64,000 bases of DNA, taken from Sapria himalayana. Its lineage: Eukaryota > Streptophyta > Magnoliopsida > Malpighiales > Rafflesiaceae. The stretch covers positions 665,788-729,787 of the forward strand of contig JAREIK010002034.1 of NCBI GenBank assembly GCA_029783825.1, in the 5' to 3' direction. The notes beneath the pieces are model-generated. The model worked only from the letters and a program-made list of their open reading frames with translations, had not been told where the DNA came from and searched no databases. This document shows positions 36,445-48,330 of the stretch, in pieces; the first letter of the stretch is position 1, and every line of letters begins with the position of its first letter. The translations under genes and the position numbers were made by a program.

Positions 36445-39400
36445 TAAAGGTGTCATACAGGCCGAGCATCCCAGGCATGGCCTAAGGCATGGCCAGACTC
36501 AGCCATGAGTAGTTTGGCACAACACAGTCCTGAATCGTGCTTGGGCCCTTTAATTATCATAAAATATTAAAAAAAATTGAAAAAAATGATTTTACTTACA
36601 TTTTTACAATCTATATATTTACCCCCCCCCCCTCATTCTTATTTTCTATCTTATATTTCTCTCTTTCTCTTTGTCATTCTCTTTTCCTCTCAACTTTCGT
36701 CTATTTCTCTCTCTCTCTCTCTCTCTCAGTCTCTTGTTCTCCTTTTGGTTTCGACTTTTAGGACTAGTGCAAAGTGTAGACTGGCAATTATGGGGCAGAC
36801 ATTATAAAGCAAACAGGATTTTACAAAATATAAATATTAATTTTTATATTTTGTTTAATTTAGTTTTTAAAATTTTAATTTTAGTTAAAACTTTTAGTTT
36901 AATTAATATTAATTAATATATAATTTTAAATACAAAAAATACAATATAATTAATAAATTAATAAAAAATTAAATGAAAAATAATAATTTTTATGATGATA
37001 ACAAAATTAATATAAATATAAATATTGAAAATTTTAATATGGATAACAATAACCTCTACGAAAAGGTTCGAGGCTGCTGAAACTTTGTTTTTTCCAATCG
37101 CCTCAACCCAAATATCTAAAAAACAAAAAACTAGAAGAAAAATCAATAGTTTGGACTCACTTTAATATAATACAACATAAAAATATTAGGGTTGTCGATG
37201 AAGAATTAGCACAATGCAAATATTATAAAAAAAATATTTACTTGTAAGAGTTCATGTGGTAATAGGTACCTTAAGAGGCATGCCAAATAATGCACCAAAA
37301 ATATGGTGTATTAGATCCTAGGAAAACCCAACATAGCAGTGTGTTCTTTGAGGCTGGATCCAATTCAATCTCAATGTTGACCCCCTTCATATACCATAGC
37401 AAGGTAGGGATGAAAGTCATGACCAAATTGATTACTAAAATGGGTCATTCGATTAGATTTTCAGAGGAAAAATGGTAGTTAGTATCAATCAAACTTATTT
37501 TTAGCCTATATATCATAGGATTCCTAGGCCCACATCTAGGAACGGCATACTAAAAATATTATAACTTAGAAAAAAATTATAATTAATGAATTGAGGGCAT
37601 ATAGTAGAGTGGTATATGTGATGTCCAATATCTAGACTAGTCATGACGATGCATCTTATGTATACCTTACTACCCACTATGTAGATTTAAACTGGATACT
37701 AAATAAAAAAATATTAGAATTATTAGAGATTCTCCAATCTCATGATGGCCCGGTCATTTATGAGTGCATGATGAGAATCTTTAGAGAATGTAATATTCAA
37801 AATAAAATATATAATAACACATTTGATAATACATCTAATAATGGAGTAGCCATTAACATGTTTGTTAGGATTATTAGAGACATGCCATTAAAAGAGACTT
37901 CAGATGCATGTGTCACATCATTAACCTCATTGTACAAGTGGGGATGAATGTTGTTTCCCCTACTTTCTAAAACATATATAACTTACTAAAATTTCTTGGT
38001 ATGTCTCACAGATAACAAGAGTTTGGTAGTCTTTATTTGTCTATGGGTCTAAAGAAGAAGAAATTTTAATCAGATGTAAAACACTGTTGGAATTACACAT
38101 ACTTAATGTTGAAGTCATGTGTTGGATATGAACACATAATATTTGACTACGCCAATAGTGAGAGTGACGAACTTATTATTGCGATACTGATTGGGCTACA
38201 AGAATTTTATTTATGAAAAATTTGAAAGATTTTTTATGATACTATGAACATGTATTCATATGTTAAACTCTCACCACTTACATTGCACTCAGATCCATAT
38301 ACAATATTAGTAGCATGTTTAGGAAGTTTAGAGATAACCTGATATTTAGTGATATAGTTGTAGAGATGGAAACCAAGTACTTAAAATATTGGTCCACCAT
38401 TTCATCTCTTTATTGTTTGGCTGCCTACATGGACCCTAGGGTTAAGGTGGAAGGGGTAGAAAATATTTTGACATACATATTCTCGTCCATGAACCTAGAA
38501 GACCAACCTAAAGGGTTCATTCACAAAAAGTTGACTGTACTATTTACATACTATGATACTAGGCATGGTGGTGGTTGTTGTGAGACTCCTAGTATGGACA
38601 TGGATACCATATTTGGAGATGATGACTTCTCTATTGAGTTAGCAAGGGGGAAATGACAGGGTGGACCGTCAAATAGAAGCGAGCTGTCTAGGTACTTAGA
38701 TACTGATTGCTGCTCAATCCTATCACATACCAATAATAAGAATCTTGATATTTTATAGTGGTGGAAATCATATGAGTTCACCCATCCCATGTTGTCTAAG
38801 ATGGCATGAAATCTACCGACTCCTCAAGCATTTAGTGTACCATCGGAGTCTACTTTTTCTATTGTAGAAAATATGATTTCAGATAGGAAATCAAGATTAT
38901 GGCAATATATTATTGACACATTAGCATGCATGAAGGATTGAGAGGATTCGAGCTTGGGCATCCATGATTGTGCTGTAACTACAGCAAGAGTGGAGGAGTT
39001 AGTTGGTGATGAAGATACGTGGGACTTTGATGATGACTGACGACTGAAATAAGATTGAGGCATTAAGCTAAGCATATTGTTTTGCCTATGACCTACCACT
39101 AGTGATATTGATATCATAATACACTAACTTAATTTATTATTTTTAAATTATCTTTGTTTAATTATTTTTGTAATTTGACATTAAGGATTAAAATTTCTGC
39201 TTTTTTTTGTTATTATGTTTGTTTATTCAGACACTCACTAATGGGATTCATGTTTTATGTTTATGAGTTTATCTTTGGTATATTGCTTTTTATCTTTTAA
39301 TGATTTTATCTTGGTCTTGCTTTGTTATTTTGTAATTTATATGTATTTTTAGTTGTTAGTTGTGAGTTGTGAGTTATGACTTGTGATAGTATTTTTGTTT

Positions 39401-39679
39401 TATAAATTTAATTAATTAATTTTAGTATTAAAATTTAAAATGTATAATAATTTTGAAGTTTGGGTTGACCCAATTCCTAATGGGCCGAAATGGTATGACC
39501 CGGCACCAATAGGGAATAAGGCAGGCCTATGGGCCATGCTAGGCTGGCACTTCTCAAGATGGACTATGCCATGCACCGCATGGTCAATGTACGGTGTAAT
39601 GCCCAGCAAGGCACGGTGGCCCGATTGGGCCACCAAAAATGGGTTGGGCTAGGCCCGGCCAACCCTTTTGATACCTTTA
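36445..39679 (+). mobile_element. hAT transposon copy 1, inserted in the 5' LTR
   Basis: Terminal inverted repeats taaaggtgtca (36445) and tgataccttta (ending 39679) are flanked by gtagaaat (36437-36444) and gcagaaat (39680-39687), an 8-bp target duplication with one mismatch. The partner LTR at about 47880 shows the uninterrupted sequence. GC-rich gccatg/ggcccgg subterminal DNA lies at both ends and a (CT)n tract at 36700-36727. It encodes a broken hAT transposase in plus orientation. Length 3235 bp. Confidence 0.92.
37230..39040 (+). pseudogene. hAT transposase remnant (copy 1)
   Basis: From the N-terminus, the remnant of a BED-type zinc finger ('YLKRHAK.CTKNMV', about 37260-37306) is followed by an open 62-codon piece. 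The RNase H-like core comes next, with 'MFRKFRDNLIFSDIVVEMETKYLKYWSTISSLYCLAAYMDP' spread over 38315-38437. Then the hAT dimerisation region follows: 'YLDTDCCSILSH' (38692), 'ILWWWKSYEF'-like (38747-38777), 'SVPSESTFSIVENMISDRKSRL' (38834-38898) and 'LACMKDxEDS' (38920). It belongs to the plant Tag1/Ac-like hAT transposases that cut and reinsert the element. At least four stops or frameshifts break it. It is clearly related to the copy at 43391-45300. Confidence 0.88.
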
Positions 39680-40113
39680 GCAGAAATGAATTGTTGTATT
39701 GTTGGTCATGTGCTGAGGTGATATCTATGATAGAACTACCAATAGGATGAGCTCAATTGTGACAACTACCTTGTATGCCAAAAGGACAAAGACTCATTGC
39801 ACAATACCCAAACCTTCATCTTATTTATAAAATAATATTAATCATGCAACTTAAATATTATCACATAGATTAAATAAAGAAATCACAGGCCTGAGATTGT
39901 CTAACAATCTAAATATTCATTTTACTAAAAATAGGTTTTTTTATTATTGAATGATTGAATTGTCAATATAATTCGTATGAGATACTCTATTATACTAATT
40001 GAATGATTCATGCACTTGATGATCTCAATTGATGATATACTCTCATTAATGAGTTTTTTGGACATTGCCTAATCAATAAAATTAGATGGCAAAATAAAAT
40101 TTCAACAAGTAGT

Positions 40114-40130
40114 TGACACCACTACCAGGA
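40114..40130 (+). other. Athila primer binding site (tRNA-Asp type), decayed
   Basis: tgacaccactaccagga stands seven bases after the LTR end. The intact site complementary to tRNA-Asp is TGGCGCCGTTGCCGGGG. Seven positions differ, six of them G-to-A, consistent with methylation-driven decay. Confidence 0.8.
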
Positions 40131-40329
40131 TTGTTTAGATTAATTAGTCAATATAAGTTGACATAATTATTTTTGTAAATAGATATTTCTCTTTTAGTTA
40201 TTTAGATAGTATTGAGTTTGATAAATATTCAAGAATTTAAAAGCTAAATCTTGTTAGCATGTTTGAACATAAATTATTATATTATTGCTTTGTTTGTTTT
40301 ATTTGTATTTTGTTTTCTTTTTTTAGCAC

Positions 40330-41115
40330 CTATTTATAAGTTGAAGCTTTGGTACCGAGTTATCCCTTCTAAACCTAGAAATCAAAAGAACATAGAAAAA
40401 CTTTTACTAGAAAAAGAACTAATAAAGAGCTTATGGAGAGCACTATTAGTAATATAGAACCCCAAGGTGATAATGGAAAAGATATCCAATAGCTCATCCA
40501 CTATCATACCTTAAGAGATTATTTGAGGTCCATAGTGATGCATAGTCATTTAAGAATTCATTTCAAATTATTTTAAAGCAATTACTTTAGTTGAATCTTA
40601 TATTTATGGTTTAACAATACCAGTATAGCATAAGGGCATTAGAGGTCCCTAATAGACATGTCACAATGTTTATGGAGATAAATGATACTTAAAAAATAAA
40701 TGGAGTTAGCCCCAAAGAAATAAGGTAAGATTTATATCCATTTTCATTAAGTGGTAAGACATAGAGTTAGTTCTAATGCTTACCATGGAGATGAATTAGT
40801 GAGAGTCAATTTTTCTAAATTCATCCCACCTCAAATTACACCTCAACTATGGAGCGATATAAGCTAATTCTAGCAAAAAGAGCATAGGAATTTATATGAT
40901 GCTTGTGACCATATTAACGAGTTGTTGAGAAGATGTCCTCCAAACATATTTGAGTTTTTATTCTAAGTCTGAAACTTCTATGATGTGTTGAAGTATATGA
41001 CATGGTGCATAGTTGATATAACTATTAGATGATCAATTATGAATAAAATGACTTTTATGAGGTTGTGATTTTTTTCAAAGTCATGACCTTTGAGAAGTCA
41101 TATGTTGACAGCTCT
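40330..41115 (+). pseudogene. Athila gag remnant (first element)
   Basis: The scrap 'NGVSPKEIR' (40700) matches 'NGvs.d.irLrlFpfSL.dkA..WL' of Athila gag. Then comes 'ACDHINELLRRCPPNIFEF' (40899-40958), matching 'aW.RfKeLLRkCPhHg.p.w'. 'NFYDVLKYMTWCIVD' (40971-41017) matches 'tFYnGL...tR.lvDAa'. The 'IMNKMTF' segment follows (about 41036), matching 'MnKtpeEAyeL'. Gag forms the virus-like particle. The sequence is interrupted by many stops. No pol follows. Confidence 0.8.
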
Positions 41116-41159
41116 AAGAAGTTGGGGTATCAAATGAGAAAGATAAGGCTGAGATAGAA

Positions 41160-41540
41160 ATCATAGAGAAACATATCAAAGACAAGGTTGTGGTTATGCC
41201 CAATACCATTAATTTGGAGATACAAAATGAATTAGTCCACCAGAAGCTTAAGGCAATGTCATCACTATGCACTACACTATAACTTTAGAGATACAAAAAG
41301 AAAAGGGAAAGGAAAACCTTTAATACAAAGATGTGACTTAGTAGATACAAAAAGAAAAAGGAAAGGAAAAACTTCAAGACAAAGTCATGACTTTAATTAT
41401 ATCTATGAATTTAAGTTATAGAAAGAAAATGAAAGGCTTAAAGGCAAAGTCATGACAAAACTCAATAATACAACTTTGAAAATCTAGAATGAAAAGAGAC
41501 AATGTAGTGGAAAAAAAAAGATGTGACATTCACTAAATTC
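41160..41540 (+). repeat. Degenerate ~70-bp tandem array in Athila internal region
   Basis: About four to five units each carry gagatacaaaaagaaaa-like purine-rich DNA followed by caaagtcatgac or aaagatgtgac (about 41207, 41282, 41346, 41417, 41483). In the reading frame each unit resembles 'leIQkEkgKEkLqdKvmT', a charged, helix-favouring repeat of roughly 23 residues. The palindrome GTCATGAC encodes the VMT step. The second Athila element lacks this array. Confidence 0.65.
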
Positions 41541-41689
41541 ATAGCATACAAAGAGTAAAAAATCCAATAAACAAGTGTAGCTAAAGCAAGACTAAAGGAA
41601 GAAACTAATAAGAAAGAGGTAAAATAGTATACTGAGAAGATAGAGTGGACATTAAAGATCTTCAATGGAGAACAAATATTTTGATGGTC

Positions 41690-41997
41690 TAATTATGGAT
41701 ATTAAATATAGTTCTATTTAGGAGGTATTCAAAAGTTTTTTTTCTTCATGTGTTATGCAATAAATGCCTATACTTACCACATAAGCAAATGTACACATCA
41801 AATGACCCACAAGTATAGTCATGAAGCTCAAACTCTACTATGACTATCAACATGTCTACTTGAAGTTGTTCTATTATTTGTATACCCTACGATACTCAAG
41901 CCTAGTCATAGAAATTCATAGTGATGATAATTTTTTTTTATCATGGAGGGGAAAGTTATTGCTCATGGATGAGCAATTATTTAAGTATTTTAGTTTA
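41690..41997 (+). other. Athila 3' untranslated region and polypurine site
   Basis: gttctatttaggaggtattcaa (41710) corresponds to the agttgggagacaacc of the second element (61852). cattgctcatggatgagcaat then precedes ttaagtattttag (41981-41994), the decayed equivalent of the purine tract seen as ttagtgtgtgag at 51364. The LTR starts directly after. Confidence 0.6.
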
Positions 41998-43390
41998 TTT
42001 AGTATTCAAACTACTGAATATTCTTATGTATTTTCATGGTTTATGATGATGTGTAGACATGAAAATTGAGATATTATGAGTTTATTTCATGACTTTGATA
42101 TTTTGATGAGTAATAATGAATAGACATGATATTAATAATTTTTGGAGATATTTGGTAGAGGTGATAAAACATTCTGTGTTGTGTAGTTTTCACATATATT
42201 CTCGACCGAAACTTTACCTAATTGGTTTGAAAATTTCTCGTAGGTTAAAACCCTACTAACTTATTAGTATAATCCTTCTACTATGTGATACATTCTTAAT
42301 ATTATTATTGAATCACAATCATACTTATCTTAATAAATTTGAATAATTATGATATTAATTCTATGTCATAGTAACCAACCATTCGACTGGTGCTCATGCT
42401 CTTCACCAATTCTAAGTATCATGATTTTATCTTTAATATGGATTAGTAGTCTCAAGTCACAGTCATTAAATTTTTATAAATATGTAATATTTAATCTATA
42501 TAAAATTACAAAGTCACAATTACTCAGGCCAAAGTCATGAGAATTATTCAGAGCCATGACTTTTGTGACACTAAATGGTATATAAGACATTATTTGAGTA
42601 TATTCATTTTTCCAAGGCTATGATTCTTAACCTTAAAAAAGGCATATTTGTGACATATTCATTCGAGCTAATTGCCAGTGTGGTGGAATCCTAATAGTAT
42701 AATGACAATATAGTATATGAAAGAAGAGAATATCAGTCTTGCCACCACTCATAACTAGAGGTGTCAAATGGGGCCGGGGCCAGGCCGGCCGGCCCACTTT
42801 TTTTGGGCATGAGCATGCCTTCGTGCCGGGCCAGGCACGGCACGGTTACTATACCGCGCCGTGCCTTGCCCGGCATGGTTTAAAAAAGCCGTGCTCGGCA
42901 TGGCCCTAGGCACGACAGGCCGTGTCGTGCTGGGCCCGCTCGGGCCTGGCCTGGCCGTACGGGCTAGTAAAAAAATATTTTTTTAATTTATTTTATTTTA
43001 TTTATATATATTATTAAATTAAATATAAAATTATAGATAATGTATAATATTATATATTTATAATATGAAAAATGTTAAATTTTATTAAAATAACAAAGTT
43101 TAAAATTTTTTTTATAATGTAATAAAAAATTAGTTTAAAATTTATTAGATTTATATAATATAGTTATAAATTTTTAAATGGAAAATTAAAACAAAAAAAT
43201 AAATAAATAAATACATTTTGTTAAAAAAAATAAAAATTAAAAAAAACATAAGCAACTAAAATGAAAAATGACCAATCAACCATTTGATATCGAAGATCCG
43301 AACCAAACAAATTACAGTTTTAACTTAACATATAAATAAAGCGTACAATCAATAAAAAACAAAACATCGAAATCAAAAAATAGTAGATCA

Positions 43391-45300
43391 TCATAATTCG
43401 TCAATCGGCATATCATGAGCATCATCAGCCACAACATCAAGATCAGTATCATATGGATCATCATCATCAATAATCAACTCCTCAGCTATCGCAGTGAATG
43501 TGGTTGTAGTCTCTATCCCAGTCCCAGCTCCAGCACTATCATGGATGCTAAACCTCGAATCCTTCCAATCCTTCAAACAAGCCAAGGCCTCAACAATATC
43601 TGGACGTAATCTCGATCTCCTATCCGAAATCACATTCACTACAACAGAAAAAGTAGACTATGATGCTATGCTCGACACCGGAGGAGTTAGTAGATCCCGT
43701 GCCATCCTCGATGGCATGGGAAAGGTGGACTCATATGATTTTCACCACCGTAATATATCAAGATTCTTAGTATCAGAATGTGATAAGATTGAGCAGTAAT
43801 CGGTATCTAAGTACCAAGAAAACTCGCTCCTATGTGATGGTCCACCCCTACGTTTCCCCCTCACTAGCTGAATGGAAAATTCATCATCTCCGAACAAGGT
43901 ATCAATGTCAGTAATCACAGTCTCACCACCACCACCACCATACCTAGTATCGTAGTATATGAACAAGTCAGTCAACTTCTCGTGAATGAACCCTTCAGGT
44001 GGCTCTTCCAAGTTCATGCATGAGGAAATGTAGGCTAGGGTGTTTTCTACCCCTTCCACCTTAGCCCTAGGGTCCGTGCATGCAGCGAGGCAATAAAGAG
44101 ATGGAACGGTGGACCAGTACTTCAAGTGCTTGGTTTCCATCTCTGCAACCATATGGCTAAATGTCGGGTCAGCTCGATACTTTCTAAACATTCTACTAAT
44201 GTTGCATATGCACCGGAGTGCAATGCAAGTCATGGGCATATAAACCGACGAACACATGTTCGTCGTGTCATAAAAAATCTTCAGGAATTTCATAAATGAA
44301 ATTCTTGAAGCCCAGTCGTGTCGTCAATAATAAGTTCGTCACTCGTATTATTGACGTAATCGGATATCACGTGTTCGTATCCAACACATGATTCTAACAT
44401 CAGGTACATGTAATTCCAACGATATCTCATATCCGATTGAAATTTCTTCTTCTTAAGATTCACAGACAAACAAAGACTACCAAACTCTTATTATCTGTGA
44501 GGAGTGCGAATATATTTTAATGCATTACGTATATTATCCAACGTGGGGAACACACCTTCATACCCGCTTGAACAATCAGGTTAATCACGTGACACATGTA
44601 TCTGACATAAAAGATCTCTCCTAATGGTGCATTTCTAATATTCCTAACAAACATGTTGATCGCTACTCCATTATTAGATGCGTTATCGAATGTGACACTA
44701 AAAATTTTATTTTAAATTTTATATTTTCTAAAGATTTTCATCATATACTCAAAAATGGTCGGGCCATCATGAGGATGAAGAATTTCAAAGAATCTTAAAA
44801 TTTTTTTATTCATAGTCCAATTAGAATCTACATAGTAGCTGGTGAGACATGCATAAGATGATTCATCGTGACTTGTTCAGATATCGGATGTCACGGACAC
44901 CACTCCACTATATGCCATAAATTCATTAATTAATTTTTGTTTTTCTAACTTATATATCTTTATCATGTCATTCCTAGATGTGGACCTAGGAATCCTATAA
45001 TAAGCATGCTGAAAATATGTCTGCATGATGCGCACTACCCTTGGATCTTCCGAAAATCTGATCAAAAGACCCATCAATGTAATAAGTCTGGCAATGCCGT
45101 CCCTACCCAACTCTCTGGAGTATATGAAGGGAGTAAACTTTGAGACTGAACTCGATCCAGTCTCAAAAAATGCAGTGCCAAGTTGGGTTAGCCTAGGATC
45201 TAATGGACAATATTTTTGGTGCATAATTCGGCATGCCTCTTAAGGTGCCCAGTCCCAAACGAACTCTTACATGTTAAAAGTCTCATATAATATTTGCACT
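43391..45300 (-). pseudogene. hAT transposase remnant (copy 2, better preserved)
   Basis: Two long open pieces survive: 45224-44877 (115 codons, after a BED-finger 'HLKRHAELCTKN'-like lead) and 44293-43742 (183 codons). The second covers the core and the segment 'YLDTDYCSILSHSDTKNLDILRWW' spread over 43820-43745. The C-terminal dimerisation region continues in another frame from 43639 ('VISDRRSRLRPDIVEALACLKDWKDS', split across 43636-43560). An acidic tail runs to a stop at 43391. Core residues are closer to the family than in copy 1. The break between pieces lies at about 44300-44870. It is not functional as read, but it is the most complete protein in the window. Confidence 0.9.
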
Positions 45301-46160
45301 GTGTCATTTTTTATTCCTCACCCCTAACATTTTTTTTGTTTTATTATATTAAAATGAGTCCTAACTATAGAAGTCCTCCTTGTTTTTTGTTTTTTAGAAG
45401 TTTGGGTTGAGACGACTGGAGAAACCAAAGTTTCAGCAGCCTCATACCTCTGTGTAATATTTTCATTTTCTAAATTAAAATATGTTTCATTTGTATTTGT
45501 CATTTTTTAGGATTTTTGTTATTCAGAATAGTTTTTTAGAGACTAGAAGACTGATTTTAATTTTTTCTAATTTTTGTATAGAGAGAGAAACTAGAGAGAG
45601 AGAGAGAGAGAGAAAGTTAAAAAAACTTAAAATAAATTACCCGGTAAAAGTAGTGAGGTTGGTCACATGCACCGTGCACCATAGTCAAGCTCTATGTTCA
45701 AAACTCAAGTTGAGATTCCTAAAAATCCAAGCCAAATGCCGAAATCTCGAGTCCCGAGAGAGAGAAGCAAGATTTTTGAGAGAGAAATTGAACGATTTGA
45801 GAGAATTTATGTTTATGAAAAATATAAATATTAAAGAGATAGGGGTGGAATTTATAGATTAAAGATAATACTTTAAAAAAAAGTAATTTTTTTAATTTTT
45901 TTGAATTTTTTAGGGGGCAGAATCATGAGGGTCATTAGATTCTGCCCCTAGCCGTTGGAGGCGAGATCCAACGGCTGAAAATTAAATTTTTTTTCCGTTG
46001 GGGGGGGGGAGAATTGGGTCGGTTCAGGCCTCGTGGGACCGCGGGTCGGGTCCAATCAGACCCGACCCGCGGTCTTTTTTGCGTGAGGGGCATGGGCCCC
46101 TCGCAGGGTCGAGCTCGGGGGACACTCGACACGGGACGAACCCGTGCCGGGTCAGGCACG

Positions 46161-46224
46161 GCACGGCACGGGCGTGGCACGGCACGGGCGTGGCACGGCA
46201 CGGGCCTGGCACGGCACGGGCGTG
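46161..46224. repeat. Four 16-bp GC-rich tandem units near a hAT end
   Basis: gcacggcacgggcgtg repeats four times (46161, 46177, 46193, 46209) with one base different in the third unit. Such subterminal repeats are candidate transposase binding sites. Confidence 0.9.
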
Positions 46225-46940
46225 ATTTTTCAGTGTCATGCCTGGGGCAAGGCATTTTCCGTTGAGGGGCAAGGCACGGGCGTGATTTTTCAGTGATTTT
46301 CCGTTGAGGGGCAAGGCACGGCATAGCTCGTGCCTTGCCTGGGCACGGCATTTTCCCGTGCCGGGCAGGCCCCGGCACGGCCGAACCATGCCGTGCCTCA
46401 AGCCGGGCCGGCCCGGCCTGGCCCGGTTGACGCCTCTACTCACAACACCATGCACTCGTGATCGACATGATGGGAAATTTTTGTGTCAATGTCATTTTTC
46501 AGTGTCATGACTATGACTAACACATGAGAGATCACCTCAATGTCATGACTATTTTTCTGTGTTGTAGTCATATAAAACTCAATAAAGATCATTACCAATA
46601 TCATGGCTTCTACATAGTAATGTAGCTATATAATAAAATTAGAAGTCATTAACCACTCTATGGTCATATCTTAGTGCCACGACCTTTTATGGATGACGAG
46701 ATAATAAAGGCTTAATGATATAGTTACTTTATAATATCACAACTTTATGTCAGAGAAATATTAGGCCCATATCATGGCCATTTCCAGTATCATAAATTTG
46801 TGTTACAAAAAATCAAGATGTAGACTAGAGTTGTGACTATTTTCCAAAGTCATGATCTCAAGACAAAGAGATGAAGGCTGAAGTTATGATCTTCGTATGA
46901 AATTCATTGTTTTTTTTAGAGTAATGCAAAGTCTCATGTG

Positions 46941-46948
46941 TATAAATA
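46941..46948 (+). promoter_or_regulatory. TATA box, Athila 3' LTR
   Basis: tataaata, the counterpart of 35493 in the 5' LTR. Confidence 0.6.
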
Positions 46949-48330
46949 TGAAAGATAAAAAAATTTCAAGGGATTTCTTTTTTTCCTATTATTCTTCCTC
47001 ATAAAGCAAGCAAAGCCACAATAACTATCAAATCCGACATCATATTAATGTTAATCACTAGAGTTGTAGGGCATAACTCTCAAACCCCTCTTATCTAAAG
47101 TAGATTTGGGAAATTATACCAAAACTAGCATTAGTTTAGGGTTTGTGTAAATTGAGATATGCAATATGAATTTGATTTTAAATTAATGAATGAAATTATT
47201 TGTTTTATTAAATTTTATAGATATTGATGGATTGTGATTAAATAGAACTTGAACTATGGTTTCTACTATTATTAGGTTTGTGCAAGATTGCTATGGTAGA
47301 TAATGACAAGTAAACCCTAAGGTTCACTTACATATATGATAACAAGAAAATGATAGCTATTCTGACTTTAATACACAAGATAAACATATATGTTAAGACT
47401 CAATATTTGGATATGTTAATTATCATGAGTAAGTCAAAAGTACAACTTCTATCATACACTAATGAATTGTACATATCTATAAAAAATTGGTTCTTGATTA
47501 AGATGGATGTTGTATAGAATATTTTCCCAATGGATTCACATTTAGTATAAGAGTTACATCATCATTAAAGATGATAACAATCCTTGGGACATGTGCTAAT
47601 ATGTTGACTCTCAAAATGGTGGAAGTTCTTGCGTTACTTTTACTTATATGGTTTTTACTAGTAAAACTTGAGGAAAGTATATATTAATTATGTGAGTGTA
47701 ACTCTTAAAAAAAATTATACTCGCACAATCTTTGGTCTTTATGATATATAATCCTTGACATACTTATAAACTATGTCAATCTTTGGTCTTTATGATATTT
47801 GATGCTAGATAATAAGAGTGTACAAATAAGTAACCATCAAGGGCAATTGATTATGTTGCCTAAAAGATATAGGCTTGTGAATGACACTTAAGTAGCCATA
47901 TAACATTGTCTCACTAGTGATGTAGCTATAGGATAACTATATGGGAACTACAATTGGGATGGGTTCAATGATGATAGCCACCTTATATGGAATTAGGGCA
48001 AGGAGTTATTTCATAATACCCAAACCTTCATTCTATGTCCATAATATAAGTTGAGTCACTTATATATCTTCACATAGATTAAATAAATAAATCATAGGCC
48101 TAAAATTTTTAATAATTTGAATATCTATTTTACTAAAATTGACTTGTCTTATTGTTGAATAACTGAACTGCCAATATACTTCTTGTCGAATCAATATCTA
48201 GATGGAAGTCAACTTTACTACTTGTATGACCCATATACTTGTAAATCTTAGTTGATAAGATACTTTCATTAATGAGCATTTGGGACATCGGCTAACTGAT
48301 AAAATTAGGTGGCATACTAGAGTTACAATA

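Larger units (their letters stand above)
34252..40107 (+). repeat. Athila 5' LTR (contains hAT-1)
   Basis: Starts tctggtgttc, comparable to tttggtactc at 51381 and tttggtatgcc at 57673. It ends just before the primer site at 40114. The first part (34630-34870) and the stretch to 35460 carry many GTCATGAC-type palindromes. A TATA box at 35493 and a pyrimidine-rich leader follow. The right part aligns with 46440-48330. Excluding the hAT insertion it is about 2.6 kb. Confidence 0.85.
42757..46438 (-). mobile_element. hAT transposon copy 2, inserted in the 3' LTR
   Basis: Termini tagaggtgtcaa (42757) and ttgacgcctcta (ending 46438) are inverted repeats. They are flanked by ctcataac (42749-42756) and ctcacaac (46439-46446), an 8-bp target duplication with one mismatch. 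The partner LTR reads ccactcacaatggcat at about 34985, the empty site. GC-rich subterminal regions (42770-42965 and 45930-46430) keep many CpG sites, unlike copy 1. A (GA)n tract at 45593-45613 corresponds to the (CT)n tract of copy 1. The coding strand is minus. Length 3682 bp. Confidence 0.94.
34252..48330 (+). mobile_element. Athila-type Ty3/gypsy element, gag-only, interrupted by two hAT elements
   Basis: Two homologous LTRs in the same orientation (34252-40107 and 41998-48330, about 2.61 and 2.64 kb after removing hAT insertions) enclose 1.89 kb. That interior starts with a tRNA-Asp-type primer site, carries an Athila gag remnant, and ends in the ggaggta/ttcaa and gatgagcaattatttaagt signals that precede Athila 3' LTRs. 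Host copia sequence agtata / tgtata on the two sides fits a 5-6 base target duplication with one mismatch. There is no protease, RT or integrase sequence inside. Confidence 0.85.
41998..48330 (+). repeat. Athila 3' LTR (contains hAT-2)
   Basis: Starts tttagtattcaaac and ends gttacaata. It aligns with the 5' LTR across its whole length once hAT-2 and its duplicated 8 bases are removed. It continues uninterrupted through the position where the 5' LTR holds hAT-1 (about 47880). The host copia RT/RNase H resumes at 48331. Confidence 0.85.

Noticed and set aside
36537..36916. Small membrane-protein-like open frames (S, L, F rich)
   Set aside because: They come from the (CT)n tract and AT-rich leader of hAT copy 1.
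45935..46455. Long GC-rich open frames on both strands rich in P, R, G and A
   Set aside because: They are translations of the hAT subterminal tandem repeats in several frames at once, with no domain; not a gene.
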